Assembly: GCA_023439545.1 (NCBI GenBank)
Contig: JAEXNT010000019.1
Span: forward strand, 1-64,000
Reading direction: 5' to 3'
DNA: 64,000 bases
DNA from: Bacillota bacterium
Lineage (GTDB): Bacteria > Bacillota > Clostridia > Acetivibrionales > DTU013
Within the stretch, counting starts at the first letter, position 1, and every line of letters begins with the position of its first letter. The notes under the pieces are model-generated. The model saw nothing but the letters and a program-made list of their open reading frames with translations, was not told the DNA's origin and made no database searches. The translations under genes were made by a program, and so were the position numbers. Positions 26,426-35,334 of the stretch are shown here, in pieces.

Positions 26426-28123
26426 ATGAACAGATTTATATCATATATAGGCCCAAAGCCGCTTGCAGAGACGGACAGCAACGGACGTAAATTCACTGCG
26501 GTAATTTGTATTCTCATTTTTCTGAATGCACTAAAGATAACATTATTTGATTTTATAATACTTCCGGTCTGGACTCCGTCAGCTTTCATCTACAAGCTTT
26601 CATTTACAGTACTGATCGGTATAATACTTTTCCCGCAGGCGGTCAGGATCAGGTTCAGGCTTCTGCTTATCGTGCTGTATGCCGCACAGATCGCATATAT
26701 GTTTTCATACATGAGCTATTACGCGTACTTCGGCAACTATCTGCACCTGTTTCAGGCATTCGCGCTGTTTACCGAAGGTGTGGGGCCTATCAGGCATTTT
26801 ACCATTCCGGTCAACTATAAGATGGGCATACTTCTGATAGACCTGCCTTTCTTTATCCGGCTGCTCCTGTTCAAAAACAGGGCGGGATTATACCGCGATA
26901 ATCTCAGGAGGCCTGTTAAGACTGCGACTATAGCCTCACTGATCGTGCTTGCATTGCTCGAAGGCTGGAACTATGCAAACAGCCTGTCGGTGGTCCAAAT
27001 GGGGAAAAACTTCTATTCCACCGAAGAGAAAATAATTGAACGTTATGGCACATTTGTCAACAATATCGTGGATATAACCGTGAATTACGGCGGCGCAAAC
27101 ATGATTAACCAGTTCAATTACGGCAAATCCGTGACAGCGGCCGCAATTGCGGAAGAACACCCGAATATCGTCGCGATCCAGGTCGAATCTATGGATGCGG
27201 GTATTGTAAACCGGCAGTACAAAGGCGAATATGTGATGCCTTATCTGCACAGTCTCACTCAAAAGGGTGTTTACTACCCCTTCATGCTTTCGTACCACAA
27301 ATCCGGAGGAACTTCCGACGCCGAATTTTCGATACTGAACAGTATAGAGCCGTTGGGCAATTATCCATCCATCAAGATACCGAAATACAATTACCCCAAT
27401 TCGTTCATAAAACAGCTCAATACGGGCGGTTACGAGACTACGGCCTATCACGGCAATATAGGCAATTATTATAACAGGGACGTTGCGTTCCGGAAGATGG
27501 GCTTTGACAACTTCTACGATATTGGTAAAATGAAGTTGAAGGAAAGCGGTTGGGGCGCGCCCGACCATGAAGTTTTCGATTTTGTGCTGAAAAATACGGA
27601 AGGGCTGAAGCAGCCGTTCTTCGACTATATAATAACCATGAGCAGCCACATGCCGTTCGAAAATACTGCGGGTTACTATAAGAATGACAGGTACGGCGAT
27701 ATTGGCGACAAGGTCGTCCGCAATTATTTCACGGCTTTTTCCTATGTGGATCAGTCGATAAGGGATTTTACAAATGAAATAATCAGTGAGTACCCGGACA
27801 CGTACATCCTAATCTGGGGCGACCATACGCCGGGTATTGAAGCACCTGATTACAAGCAGGCTTCATATACCTCAGAAGGCGATTATTACGAATTCGTGCC
27901 GTTTATAATGCTGACGCCGGACGGCAAAACATATACCGGACGCAGAAATTCGGCGTCGTTCCTGGACATAGCGCCTACAATACTCGACGCAGCAGGCATT
28001 GCATATTCCTACAGGACCGATGGGATCGATCTGGCTGCTCCGCCTGAAAAGCTTCCGGTGATCCCGTTCAAGGGCAAGTCCAATACCAGGGAGCAATTGT
28101 ACAACAATGTAATGGTAAAGTAA
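26426..28123 (+). CDS. LtaS-like lipoteichoic acid synthase / phosphoglycerol transferase
   Basis: Membrane enzyme that moves glycerol phosphate from phosphatidylglycerol to a growing polymer outside the cell. The 565 residues have about five transmembrane helices in the first 185, then an extracellular sulfatase-fold domain with metal ligand Glu254 (VAIQVESMDA), nucleophile Thr296 (SGGTSDAEF) and WGDHTPG for the second metal-site residues. FWGxxD-type cleavage motifs were not examined. It follows the acyltransferase by 36 bp and belongs with UgtP and TagA as an envelope polymer module. Whether it primes or extends cannot be told. Confidence 0.92.
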   Translation: MNRFISYIGPKPLAETDSNGRKFTAVICILIFLNALKITLFDFIILPVWTPSAFIYKLSFTVLIGIILFPQAVRIRFRLLLIVLYAAQIAYMFSYMSYYAYFGNYLHLFQAFALFTEGVGPIRHFTIPVNYKMGILLIDLPFFIRLLLFKNRAGLYRDNLRRPVKTATIASLIVLALLEGWNYANSLSVVQMGKNFYSTEEKIIERYGTFVNNIVDITVNYGGANMINQFNYGKSVTAAAIAEEHPNIVAIQVESMDAGIVNRQYKGEYVMPYLHSLTQKGVYYPFMLSYHKSGGTSDAEFSILNSIEPLGNYPSIKIPKYNYPNSFIKQLNTGGYETTAYHGNIGNYYNRDVAFRKMGFDNFYDIGKMKLKESGWGAPDHEVFDFVLKNTEGLKQPFFDYIITMSSHMPFENTAGYYKNDRYGDIGDKVVRNYFTAFSYVDQSIRDFTNEIISEYPDTYILIWGDHTPGIEAPDYKQASYTSEGDYYEFVPFIMLTPDGKTYTGRRNSASFLDIAPTILDAAGIAYSYRTDGIDLAAPPEKLPVIPFKGKSNTREQLYNNVMVK

Positions 28124-28138
28124 TTTTGGCAGGTGGGG

Positions 28139-28208
28139 CCGGTTGGTTTTATAAAATGAACATTTTCGTAGAGCCTCTAGAGACTGTCAATCCGACAAAA
28201 CCAGCCGG
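28139..28208 (+). promoter_or_regulatory. 70-nt inverted-repeat leader of tagA
   Basis: CCGGTTGGTTTT (28139-28150) pairs with AAAACCAGCCGG (28197-28208), 12 bp with one G.U, and encloses a 46-nt region with an AAAATG/CATTTT hairpin and a CTCTAGAG palindrome. It lies between the LtaS-like gene and tagA, 22 nt before the tagA start. It may be a terminator without U-run, an RNA-processing site or a regulatory leader. Confidence 0.4.
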
Positions 28209-28229
28209 AACGAATAGAAAGGAAAGGCT

Positions 28230-28964
28230 ATGAGAAATACAATCGAAATACTCGGCATACCGGTAGACAATATAACGATGACAGAGGCCGTGGAAAAAGT
28301 CGGCTCATTTATTAAAGAGGGCGGCATCCATACCATCTTTACTCCGAATGCGGAAATAATGATGGCCGCGCAAAGGGATGCCGAACTTGCTCAGATATTG
28401 ACCAGGGCAGACATGCTTACGGCCGACGGCGCCGGTGTCGTACTGGCGTCAAAGATACTGAACAGGCCCCTTCCGGAGAAAGTATCAGGCTTCGACCTCG
28501 TAAAGAAGATATTCGAGACATATGCCAAAGACGGCATACGCTGTTTCATATTCGGTTCGAAGCCCGGAGTGGCCGAAGCCGCGGCGGAGAGGATAAGGAG
28601 CGGCTATCCGGAGATCATTATTGCAGGCTGCAGAAACGGGTATTTTACGGATAAGGACGACAATGACATAGTCGGTACCATAAATGAAGCTAAAGCCGAT
28701 ATACTGATTGTAGCGCTTGGCGCGCCCAAGCAGGAGAAGTGGATAAGCAGCCACCTCGACCGGCTTAACTGCAAGGTGTGCATAGGCGTCGGCGGCGCGA
28801 TAGACGTGTTCTCGGGCAATACGAAGCTCGCGCCGGATTTCTTCAGGCGTAACGGGCTCGAATGGTTTTACAGGCTATGCAAGGAACCAAAAAGAGCGAA
28901 GCGCATGCTCGATCTGCCCAGGTTCATGCTGCGGGTCGTTTTTTCCAGGCTGACGGGGAAATAA
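28230..28964 (+). CDS. tagA: N-acetylglucosaminyldiphosphoundecaprenol N-acetyl-beta-D-mannosaminyltransferase (TagA/WecG/CpsF family)
   Basis: Adds ManNAc to undecaprenyl-PP-GlcNAc, the committed step of wall teichoic acid linkage-unit synthesis. 244 residues: TPNAEIMM (about 38-45), TADGAGVV with Asp66, matching the catalytic Asp65 described for Thermoanaerobacter italicus TagA, then FGSKPGVAE, PEIIIAGCRNGYF and APKQEKW. The C-terminal tail (FRRNGLEWFYRLCKEPKRAKRM) is the membrane-contacting appendage of the family. GAAAGGAAAGG before the ATG. It ends 15 bp before the convergent cupredoxin gene. The exact sugar could differ in non-Bacillus species. Confidence 0.92.
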   Translation: MRNTIEILGIPVDNITMTEAVEKVGSFIKEGGIHTIFTPNAEIMMAAQRDAELAQILTRADMLTADGAGVVLASKILNRPLPEKVSGFDLVKKIFETYAKDGIRCFIFGSKPGVAEAAAERIRSGYPEIIIAGCRNGYFTDKDDNDIVGTINEAKADILIVALGAPKQEKWISSHLDRLNCKVCIGVGGAIDVFSGNTKLAPDFFRRNGLEWFYRLCKEPKRAKRMLDLPRFMLRVVFSRLTGK

Positions 28965-28979
28965 GAAATAGAAATCGAA

Positions 28980-29465
28980 TCATTTCTCATTTTTAGTAAT
29001 ATCATCTATTACAAATATTTTGCTCTTTACCATACCCATTTTACACGAATATGGTATAGTTCCAGCTTTTTGTGGAAAAAACTCAATGATGTTATCTCCC
29101 GGTTGAAGCTCTTTTTCGATGTTAAATTCGGGTATTACAACAGTACTGTTACATGAACTCAGATTTGAAGAATCCGCCCTTAATGTAAATTGTACAGGAA
29201 TTCCTTTCTGAACAACAATTTTTTTGTAACTTTTAGGTTCAACATTGATAAATACGGTTTGTATATTTCCTTCTATATGTGCATACTCTTTTACATTCTG
29301 GCCGTTGTGGCCAAATAGCGGCAATGAAATACCGGAAAAGCTAAGTCCTATCCCAAGTATTGCTATACCTGCTATGATACCAATTGCTGATTTCAAAAAT
29401 GTCTTGCATTTCATTTTACCTTTTTGACTAGTCTTAAGTTCAGAATTTACATTATTTTTAAACAT
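28980..29465 (-). CDS. membrane-anchored cupredoxin-like protein of the copper operon
   Basis: 161 residues: a cytoplasmic basic start, one transmembrane helix (about 23-46), then an extracytoplasmic cupredoxin-like beta domain. Possible copper ligands are Cys107 (LSSCNS), the C-terminal PYSCKMGM (Cys and Met as in blue-copper C-x-x-M ends) and no clear first-site His. It is the last gene of the copA-copZ-csoR operon (22 bp behind csoR; ribosome binding site AAGGAAAAAGG). Likely an extracytoplasmic copper carrier or buffer receiving Cu from CopA; the role is inferred from position and fold. Confidence 0.8.
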   Translation of the reverse strand: MFKNNVNSELKTSQKGKMKCKTFLKSAIGIIAGIAILGIGLSFSGISLPLFGHNGQNVKEYAHIEGNIQTVFINVEPKSYKKIVVQKGIPVQFTLRADSSNLSSCNSTVVIPEFNIEKELQPGDNIIEFFPQKAGTIPYSCKMGMVKSKIFVIDDITKNEK

Positions 29466-29487
29466 ATTATACCCTTTTTCCTTATAA

Positions 29488-29853
29488 TTATTTTACAAAT
29501 TTCTCAATCGTTAAAAGAAGTTCGTCAACTATTTCTACATCTCCCTCGTTTATACGATTCACAATGCAGTTTTTCATATGGCTTTCCATTAGCAGCATGG
29601 CAACTGATTTCATTGCTGATTGCACTGCAAAGACCTGATTGAGTATATCGTTACAATAACATTCCTTTTCTATCATCCCTTTTATGCCTCGAACCTGTCC
29701 CTCAGCACGATTAAGCCTTGATAAAAGAGATGCTTTCATTTTTTGGGATCGGTAGGTTACTCTTTCATGACGCCTGTCGGTATTTATTTTGTCCGTCCCA
29801 CTACTATCGCAAATTCCACAGTTCTCTAATTCTTCCTTGCACATACAACTCAT
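29488..29853 (-). CDS. csoR: CsoR-family copper-sensing repressor
   Basis: Copper-responsive repressor of the operon it sits in. The 121 residues have a Cys-rich N-terminal extension (CMCKEE...CGIC) followed by the all-helical CsoR fold: LLSRLNRAEGQVRGIKGMIE, YCNDIL (ligand Cys), and ESHMKNC (ligand His and Cys), the Cys-His-Cys Cu(I) site. The extension is longer than in the B. subtilis protein and could add metal ligands. 10 bp behind copZ. Its probable operator lies before copA at 32369-32383. Confidence 0.93.
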   Translation of the reverse strand: MSCMCKEELENCGICDSSGTDKINTDRRHERVTYRSQKMKASLLSRLNRAEGQVRGIKGMIEKECYCNDILNQVFAVQSAMKSVAMLLMESHMKNCIVNRINEGDVEIVDELLLTIEKFVK

Positions 29854-29863
29854 CCTTCACTTA

Positions 29864-30073
29864 TTACATGATTCCTGTTACTATGTAGCCCGCCTCTTCA
29901 ATGGCCTGTTCCAAGCTTTTATCAATAACATTTTCATTTACCTCGGCAACCGCCTCCTTATCCCTCAAGTTTACCAGAACGTCCTCGACTCCAGGTATTC
30001 CTCTTAATGCCTCTTCTACATGCCTCGCACAGTTTCTGCAACTCATTCCTTCAATTTTGATACGTTTTTTCAT
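29864..30073 (-). CDS. copZ: copper chaperone CopZ
   Basis: Cytoplasmic Cu(I) carrier that hands copper to CopA and CsoR. 69 residues, one heavy-metal-associated domain with GMSCRNCARHV (Cys12 and Cys15), then a ferredoxin-like beta-alpha-beta pattern ending in AIEEAGYIVTGI. Ribosome binding site AAGGAGAAG before the ATG. It lies 14 bp behind copA and 10 bp before csoR. Confidence 0.96.
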   Translation of the reverse strand: MKKRIKIEGMSCRNCARHVEEALRGIPGVEDVLVNLRDKEAVAEVNENVIDKSLEQAIEEAGYIVTGIM

Positions 30074-30087
30074 GGCTGATCTTCTCC

Positions 30088-32343
30088 TTATATTAGATTT
30101 TTAGGCTTAAAAGATTTTAACCTCAATGCATTTGCAAGAACCGATACAGAACTCATTGACATCGCTGCAGCTGCAATGACCGGACTTAGCAAGGGTCCTC
30201 CGAAAGCATATATTAAGCCTGCCGCCATAGGAATACCTGCAACATTATATCCAAATGCCCAAACCAGGTTTTGTTTTATGTTTCTGATAGTGCGCCTGCT
30301 AAGTTGAATTGCGGTAATTACATCCATGAGGTCGCTTCTCATTAAAACAACGTCTGCCGATTCCATGGCAACATCAGTTCCGGTTCCTATCGCAATGCCA
30401 ATATCTGCCTGAGCTAGAGCTGGTGCGTCATTAATACCGTCTCCAACCATGGCTACCTTTTTACCTTCCAACTGCATTAATTTCACTTCCCGAGCTTTGT
30501 CCTGCGGAAGCACTTCCGCAAGTACCCTGTCAATTCCCACCTGCTTTGCAATAGCTTCTGCAGTTCTCTTGTTATCCCCGGATATCATGACAATATCAAT
30601 CCCTATATCGTGAAGTTTCCGGATCGCCATGGCACTGCTTTCCTTAATTACATCCATCACGGCTATGATCCCTGCAAGCTGCTGGTCAACTGCAATATAC
30701 ACGGGTGTTTTGCCTTCGGATGCAATCATATCGGATTTATTACGGGAAGCCAGCAGATCGACATTCCTAGCCTGCATTAGTTTACTGTTGCCCAAAAGAA
30801 TGGCCTTGCCTTCAATATCTGCTTCTATTCCCAATCCGGGCAAAGCAAGAAATTTGTCAGGCTTGACCAGTATTAAGCCTTTTTGTTCAGCACACCGTAC
30901 TATTGCTTCACCAAGCGGGTGTTCCGATACTTTTTCTGCGGATGCTGCAAGACGTAATATTTCAGCTCTGTCAATCACGCCTGTTGTAATAATACTGGTT
31001 AATTGAGGTTTTCCTTCGGTTATGGTGCCTGTTTTATCAAATACTATAGTATTGAGTCTATGCGTAATTTCCAGTGCTTCACCGTTTTTGAACAAAACAC
31101 CGTACTCAGCTCCTTTCCCCGTACCTACCATGATAGCCGTGGGAGTAGCCAGTCCCAGCGCACAGGGGCAAGCTATCACCAAGACCGAGATAAGTATAGT
31201 TAATGAGAATACCGTGCTCCGGCCGGAAAAATACCATGTTAATGCTGACAGTACAGCGATTATAAAAACTATTGGCACAAAATAGCCCGAAACAATGTCT
31301 GCCATTCTGGCAATAGGAGCTTTTGACCCCTGAGCTTCCTCTACCAGTCTGATAATCTGAGATAATGCAGTATCGCGTCCTACCTTCGTCGCCCTGAACC
31401 TTATGGAGCCGCTTCTATTAATACTGGCTCCAAAAACTTTGTCACCTGCTTTTTTCTCAACAGGCATGCTTTCACCTGTTAGCATGGATTCGTCGACCGA
31501 GGTAAAACCTTCAGTAACTTCCCCGTCTACAGGAATCTTATCTCCTGGTTTCACAAGGATAATGTCTCCCACTACTGCTTCGTTAATAGGTATTACCTTC
31601 TCTTCATCTTCCCTGATTACAACAGCTGTCTTTGGTATCAGACCCATGAGTTTTTTTATTGCCTCCGACGTTTTTCCTTTAGATACTGCTTCCAATGATT
31701 TACCAAGTAAAATTAACGTTATAATCACTCCTGCAGATTCAAAGTACAAATTATGTACATATTCGAAATCAGCGCCAATAATACGGTAAGTAGAATATAA
31801 GCTGTAGCAGATTGCAGCAGAGGTCCCCACTGCTATAAGTGAGTCCATATTCGGACCTCCTCTGATAATTGCTTTAAATCCGACAACGTAGAACCGGTAT
31901 CCTATGGCAACTATGGGTGTCAGAAGTCCTATTTCAACCAGTGAATATGTCAAAGGGCGCTGCATTGGATCGAGCCAATAAGGTATCGGCAACTTAAGCC
32001 ACCAGATCATTGGTCCCATTGCGATATAAAGCAGCGGGACTGCAAAAAAAGCCGAAATTATAAACTTGGTCCATATTAATCGAATTTCAGCATTCTTTTT
32101 AAGCTTACCCTCATCAGTATTTATAAGCTCCTCCGGCTCCATAGCTTTATAACCCGCATTAGAAATCGCCTGCTTGATTTCGGGCAAATGCACTAAGTCA
32201 GGATTATATATGATGCTTGCTTTTTCAGCAGCATAATTAACCGATATACTTTCTATGCCTTGCAGCTTGCCTAATCGTCTTTCTATTGTTTTAGCGCATG
32301 CGGCGCATGTCATTCCATTAATACTGTAGGTTTTTGATTCCAT
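30088..32343 (-). CDS. copA: copper-exporting P1B-type ATPase
   Basis: Pumps Cu(I) out of the cytoplasm. 751 residues: one N-terminal metal-binding domain with MTCAAC (Cys13, Cys16), transmembrane helices, TGES at 289-292 (phosphatase loop), the CPC ion site at 392-394 in ACPCALGLATPTA, phosphorylated Asp436 in DKTGT, and GDGINDAPALAQADIGIAIGTGTDVAMES for the hinge and nucleotide domains. The CPC and the partner genes (copZ, csoR) mark it as Cu(I) rather than Zn/Cd. First gene of the operon; AAGGAG precedes the ATG, with a CsoR-like box 26 bp upstream. Confidence 0.97.
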   Translation of the reverse strand: MESKTYSINGMTCAACAKTIERRLGKLQGIESISVNYAAEKASIIYNPDLVHLPEIKQAISNAGYKAMEPEELINTDEGKLKKNAEIRLIWTKFIISAFFAVPLLYIAMGPMIWWLKLPIPYWLDPMQRPLTYSLVEIGLLTPIVAIGYRFYVVGFKAIIRGGPNMDSLIAVGTSAAICYSLYSTYRIIGADFEYVHNLYFESAGVIITLILLGKSLEAVSKGKTSEAIKKLMGLIPKTAVVIREDEEKVIPINEAVVGDIILVKPGDKIPVDGEVTEGFTSVDESMLTGESMPVEKKAGDKVFGASINRSGSIRFRATKVGRDTALSQIIRLVEEAQGSKAPIARMADIVSGYFVPIVFIIAVLSALTWYFSGRSTVFSLTILISVLVIACPCALGLATPTAIMVGTGKGAEYGVLFKNGEALEITHRLNTIVFDKTGTITEGKPQLTSIITTGVIDRAEILRLAASAEKVSEHPLGEAIVRCAEQKGLILVKPDKFLALPGLGIEADIEGKAILLGNSKLMQARNVDLLASRNKSDMIASEGKTPVYIAVDQQLAGIIAVMDVIKESSAMAIRKLHDIGIDIVMISGDNKRTAEAIAKQVGIDRVLAEVLPQDKAREVKLMQLEGKKVAMVGDGINDAPALAQADIGIAIGTGTDVAMESADVVLMRSDLMDVITAIQLSRRTIRNIKQNLVWAFGYNVAGIPMAAGLIYAFGGPLLSPVIAAAAMSMSSVSVLANALRLKSFKPKNLI

Positions 32344-32368
32344 GGTTGTACTCCTTATGTATGTACTT

Positions 32369-32383
32369 TACCCCCGTAGAGTA
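32369..32383 (-). promoter_or_regulatory. CsoR-like operator upstream of copA
   Basis: On the minus strand the sequence TACTCTACGGGGGTA is a GC-centred pseudo-palindrome close to the CsoR box form TACCCCTAGGGGGTA. TATACT just upstream (minus strand, about 32388-32383) could be the -10 element, so bound repressor would cover the promoter core. A good -35 hexamer was not seen at 17 bp. Confidence 0.6.
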
Positions 32384-32464
32384 TATCCAGGGTTGATTCC
32401 ATGATATCAGTAAGCCCCATAGTATGTAAGTGACCGAAGGTCTGATTGTTACTCCAAGAAGATA

Positions 32465-32500
32465 AAACAGGCAGGTATACTTTTGTATACCTGCCTGTTT
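32465..32500 (-). terminator. strong terminator after the LuxR-type regulator gene
   Basis: A perfect 16-bp stem (32465-32480 with 32485-32500, ending in GTATAC on the inner side) closed by a 4-nt loop. On the minus strand it is followed by TATCTTC after a TTTT run. It ends the gene that stops at 32518 and separates it from copA. Confidence 0.85.
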
Positions 32501-32517
32501 ATGTACGTAAGCGATGT

Positions 32518-35235
32518 TTAATCAATAAGTCTTTTGTCATTTGCAATGTTGACTGCTTCCATTCTATTTTTTGCTTGAAGCTTGTAATAAATATTGCCTG
32601 TATGCTTTTTCACCGTACTCAGGGAAATGTAAAGTTCATTCCCGATTTCATTATAGCTCAAGCCTCTTGCCAATAGTCTCAGTATTTCCATTTCCCTTTT
32701 ACTCAATTGCCCGGATTCTCCGGTTTGTTTTACCTTCAGTCCCGTATTGCACTTCCCTGATCCTTTGATCAATGTATTTGCAAGCACTAGCCAATTTGAA
32801 TTATCTTCCTCCTTAGCTCTACTGATTAGTATTCTTAGCAAACAGTTTATTGATTTACCCCTATCTATAAAAGTCCTGGTGTATCTCTCTGCGCACTTTG
32901 TTTCAAGAGCGCTTTTCAAAAGCTCCAACGCTTTAGTTTCATTGCCGTCAGCTGCATATGCTGCAGCAGCAAGCACCAGTAATTCGATTTTTCTCTTGGG
33001 ATATACCTCCAAATTCATATTTCTAAAGATAAACTCCAGCTTATCAACTGCTTTCTTATAATTTCTCTTTGCAAAAAGAAGTTCTGCCTGAGATTCACAG
33101 AGTATAAACTCTATTTCCTTGCACTTTACATTATCGAATTTCTCAATATATGCCTCTGCTCTTTCAATTAATCCTAATGAAACTAAAAGACCAGTGATCT
33201 CGGGTAAATCCAGCAAAACGAACATATTGCCGCAATCCGGTTTTACAAGTTTGTCTATCTCATTCAATTTGGAAACAGCCTCATCATTTCGACCGGTATA
33301 TAGAAAGATCCTGGCAAGCAACACCAAGCCCTTAATCCTTTCATAGAATATGTCATTATATGTATCACATAACTCTAATCCCCTAATGATATTCAAATAG
33401 GCTTTTTCAAAATCGCCGGAGTCGTAATAAGCGGTTGCAAGGCAGAAATACATGCAATTCTTATGTGTTATGTTTTCAGAAAGTAATTGATATAAAGGAA
33501 CAATAAAATCATTCGAATACCCTTTAAAATACCGGATTGATGTTAAATAGAAATTACTTAATATAAGTGATTCAGACACTATATCGGAACAAGCATTGTT
33601 CACTCTACTGCTGATAGATAAAGCGCTGCTGAAATAGAACTCCGCCTTATTCATATCACCGACGGATCTGTAAACATACCCTAGCACAAGACATAGAGTG
33701 ACGCATGAGATATCATACCCGGGTAGTGTTTGTAAAGAAAGCTCCGAGTATTTTATTACATCTGCTAAATTTTCGTACTTCAATGCTTTATATGCACGGA
33801 CCTGAAAAACTTTGCCCCTTAACGTTTCAAAAACATCGTCGCTGAGATTAATCCCTTTTTCGAGCAACTCCACCTCATCCAAGCTTATGCGTCCTGCAAC
33901 AGCAAGTGCCAGAGCATAATGAATGCATAGCCTTGGTTTATTATTAAACAAGTCATATGGTATAGTTTCAAAATAATCACAAATCCTATGAGCGCTGAAA
34001 ATGTATAAATGATTTGAAGCAAAATACTTTTCCAGAAGCCTTAATGTATTATCATGGTCCTGGGATTGTATTGAAAAATCAAAGGCATCCTGATAAAAAC
34101 CTTTCTCTTCATACCACCGACTGGCTGCCAAATATAAATCACTTACTTGATTGCTGTATTCTATATGCAGCAGTCTTAAGAGTGCTTCTGCAAGTAAACT
34201 ATGATACCTGTAATTCTCTTTATTGTCACCCAGGCTGGTAATAAAGAGATTGCTGGATTCAAGTGTTTCCATTATCTCACGTGTATGTTCAAAGCCAGTC
34301 AAAGCATTACATATTGGTTCATTGAGATCTTTCAGGATGGAGGTCTTCAACAAAAATTCTCTTATATCAGTCCTCTGGTCGTTTATAATTTCTTCAATTA
34401 TATATTGAAACGTGTTTCTAGTATTACTGCCGCTAAAGTTCTTAATAAAGGTATTCTTATCAGGATAGCCTCTCAAGGACAAAGCGGCTGCTTTTATTAC
34501 AGAAACCCATCCCTCGGTTTTTATTTCCAATGATTCAATTTCATCTTCCGAAAGGTTCATGTCCATAATTTTATTGAGATAAACGGATATTTCTTCTCTC
34601 GAGAATCTCAAGTCTTCGGTATCAAGCTTATCTATCTCTTCATCTATTATCATCTTCGAAACCGACAATGGTGGATTAGACCTGCTAATGATTATACAGT
34701 GAAGTTTCTTGGGCAAATAAGCTAAGAAATACTCCAATGATTTATAGATTTTTACATTATCAACATTATGAAAGTCATCAAAGATAATATAATAGTCAGT
34801 ATCACAGGAAGAGAAATGATTGATTAACAAGTTAATGATTGCTTCTACAGATAGATATGGAATTTTTTCATTGTGAATTAAATTTTCATTCCGATTTATT
34901 GCACATATTACGTAATACCAAAAGCTACTGACTTCCTGATCGTTTTTGTCAAGAGTAATCCATGATATATTATTTTCATTTTCAAATTGCGAAACCCAGC
35001 TGCTGATTGCAGTACTCTTTCCAAACCCGGCAGGCGCCGTTACGATAACTAACTTTTTTCTCGCTGCTTCATTCAACTTGTTGTTTATTTTCGTTCTGTT
35101 TAGCCTTGGTGAACTCGATTCGGGGATTATAAATTTTGTTAATGGAAAATTAATATCAATATTATCAGAAATGGCTATCTCTAAGGTATCCACAATCTCT
35201 CCAGCCATATTATCTATTTTTGAAAAACTATTCAA
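32518..35235 (-). CDS. large ATP-binding LuxR-type regulator (LAL/MalT-like)
   Basis: STAND-type transcription activator of 905 residues. The Walker A APAGFGKST is at 67-75, followed by the NTPase module (FDDFHNVDN is the Walker B region), a long helical-repeat region (about 380-820) that should bind the inducer, and a C-terminal LuxR helix-turn-helix (LSKREMEILRLLARGLSYNEIGN...STVKKHTGNIYYKL, last 65 residues). The TTG start is behind GGGGGAGAGAG. It is flanked by unrelated genes and is AT-rich. A regulated gene next to it is not obvious; the divergent neighbour position is empty. Confidence 0.93.
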   Translation of the reverse strand: MNSFSKIDNMAGEIVDTLEIAISDNIDINFPLTKFIIPESSSPRLNRTKINNKLNEAARKKLVIVTAPAGFGKSTAISSWVSQFENENNISWITLDKNDQEVSSFWYYVICAINRNENLIHNEKIPYLSVEAIINLLINHFSSCDTDYYIIFDDFHNVDNVKIYKSLEYFLAYLPKKLHCIIISRSNPPLSVSKMIIDEEIDKLDTEDLRFSREEISVYLNKIMDMNLSEDEIESLEIKTEGWVSVIKAAALSLRGYPDKNTFIKNFSGSNTRNTFQYIIEEIINDQRTDIREFLLKTSILKDLNEPICNALTGFEHTREIMETLESSNLFITSLGDNKENYRYHSLLAEALLRLLHIEYSNQVSDLYLAASRWYEEKGFYQDAFDFSIQSQDHDNTLRLLEKYFASNHLYIFSAHRICDYFETIPYDLFNNKPRLCIHYALALAVAGRISLDEVELLEKGINLSDDVFETLRGKVFQVRAYKALKYENLADVIKYSELSLQTLPGYDISCVTLCLVLGYVYRSVGDMNKAEFYFSSALSISSRVNNACSDIVSESLILSNFYLTSIRYFKGYSNDFIVPLYQLLSENITHKNCMYFCLATAYYDSGDFEKAYLNIIRGLELCDTYNDIFYERIKGLVLLARIFLYTGRNDEAVSKLNEIDKLVKPDCGNMFVLLDLPEITGLLVSLGLIERAEAYIEKFDNVKCKEIEFILCESQAELLFAKRNYKKAVDKLEFIFRNMNLEVYPKRKIELLVLAAAAYAADGNETKALELLKSALETKCAERYTRTFIDRGKSINCLLRILISRAKEEDNSNWLVLANTLIKGSGKCNTGLKVKQTGESGQLSKREMEILRLLARGLSYNEIGNELYISLSTVKKHTGNIYYKLQAKNRMEAVNIANDKRLID

Positions 35236-35282
35236 CTCTCTCCCCCTTGAACTATAGGTATTATCCAGAGTTATACAGAGTA

Positions 35283-35291
35283 ATTATAGCA
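35283..35291 (-). promoter_or_regulatory. extended -10 promoter of the LuxR-type regulator gene
   Basis: On the minus strand TGCTATAAT is an extended -10 (TGnTATAAT). No convincing -35 hexamer stands 17 bp upstream. It is placed about 50 bp before the TTG start. Confidence 0.45.
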
Positions 35292-35334
35292 TAATACGCA
35301 ATCTGGCTCCAGGTTAGTGTACCGGCAACAGTTA

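Noticed and set aside
26936..27649. Minus-strand open frame of 237 codons within the LtaS-like gene
   Set aside because: It is antisense to the conserved sulfatase domain and shows no known protein features.
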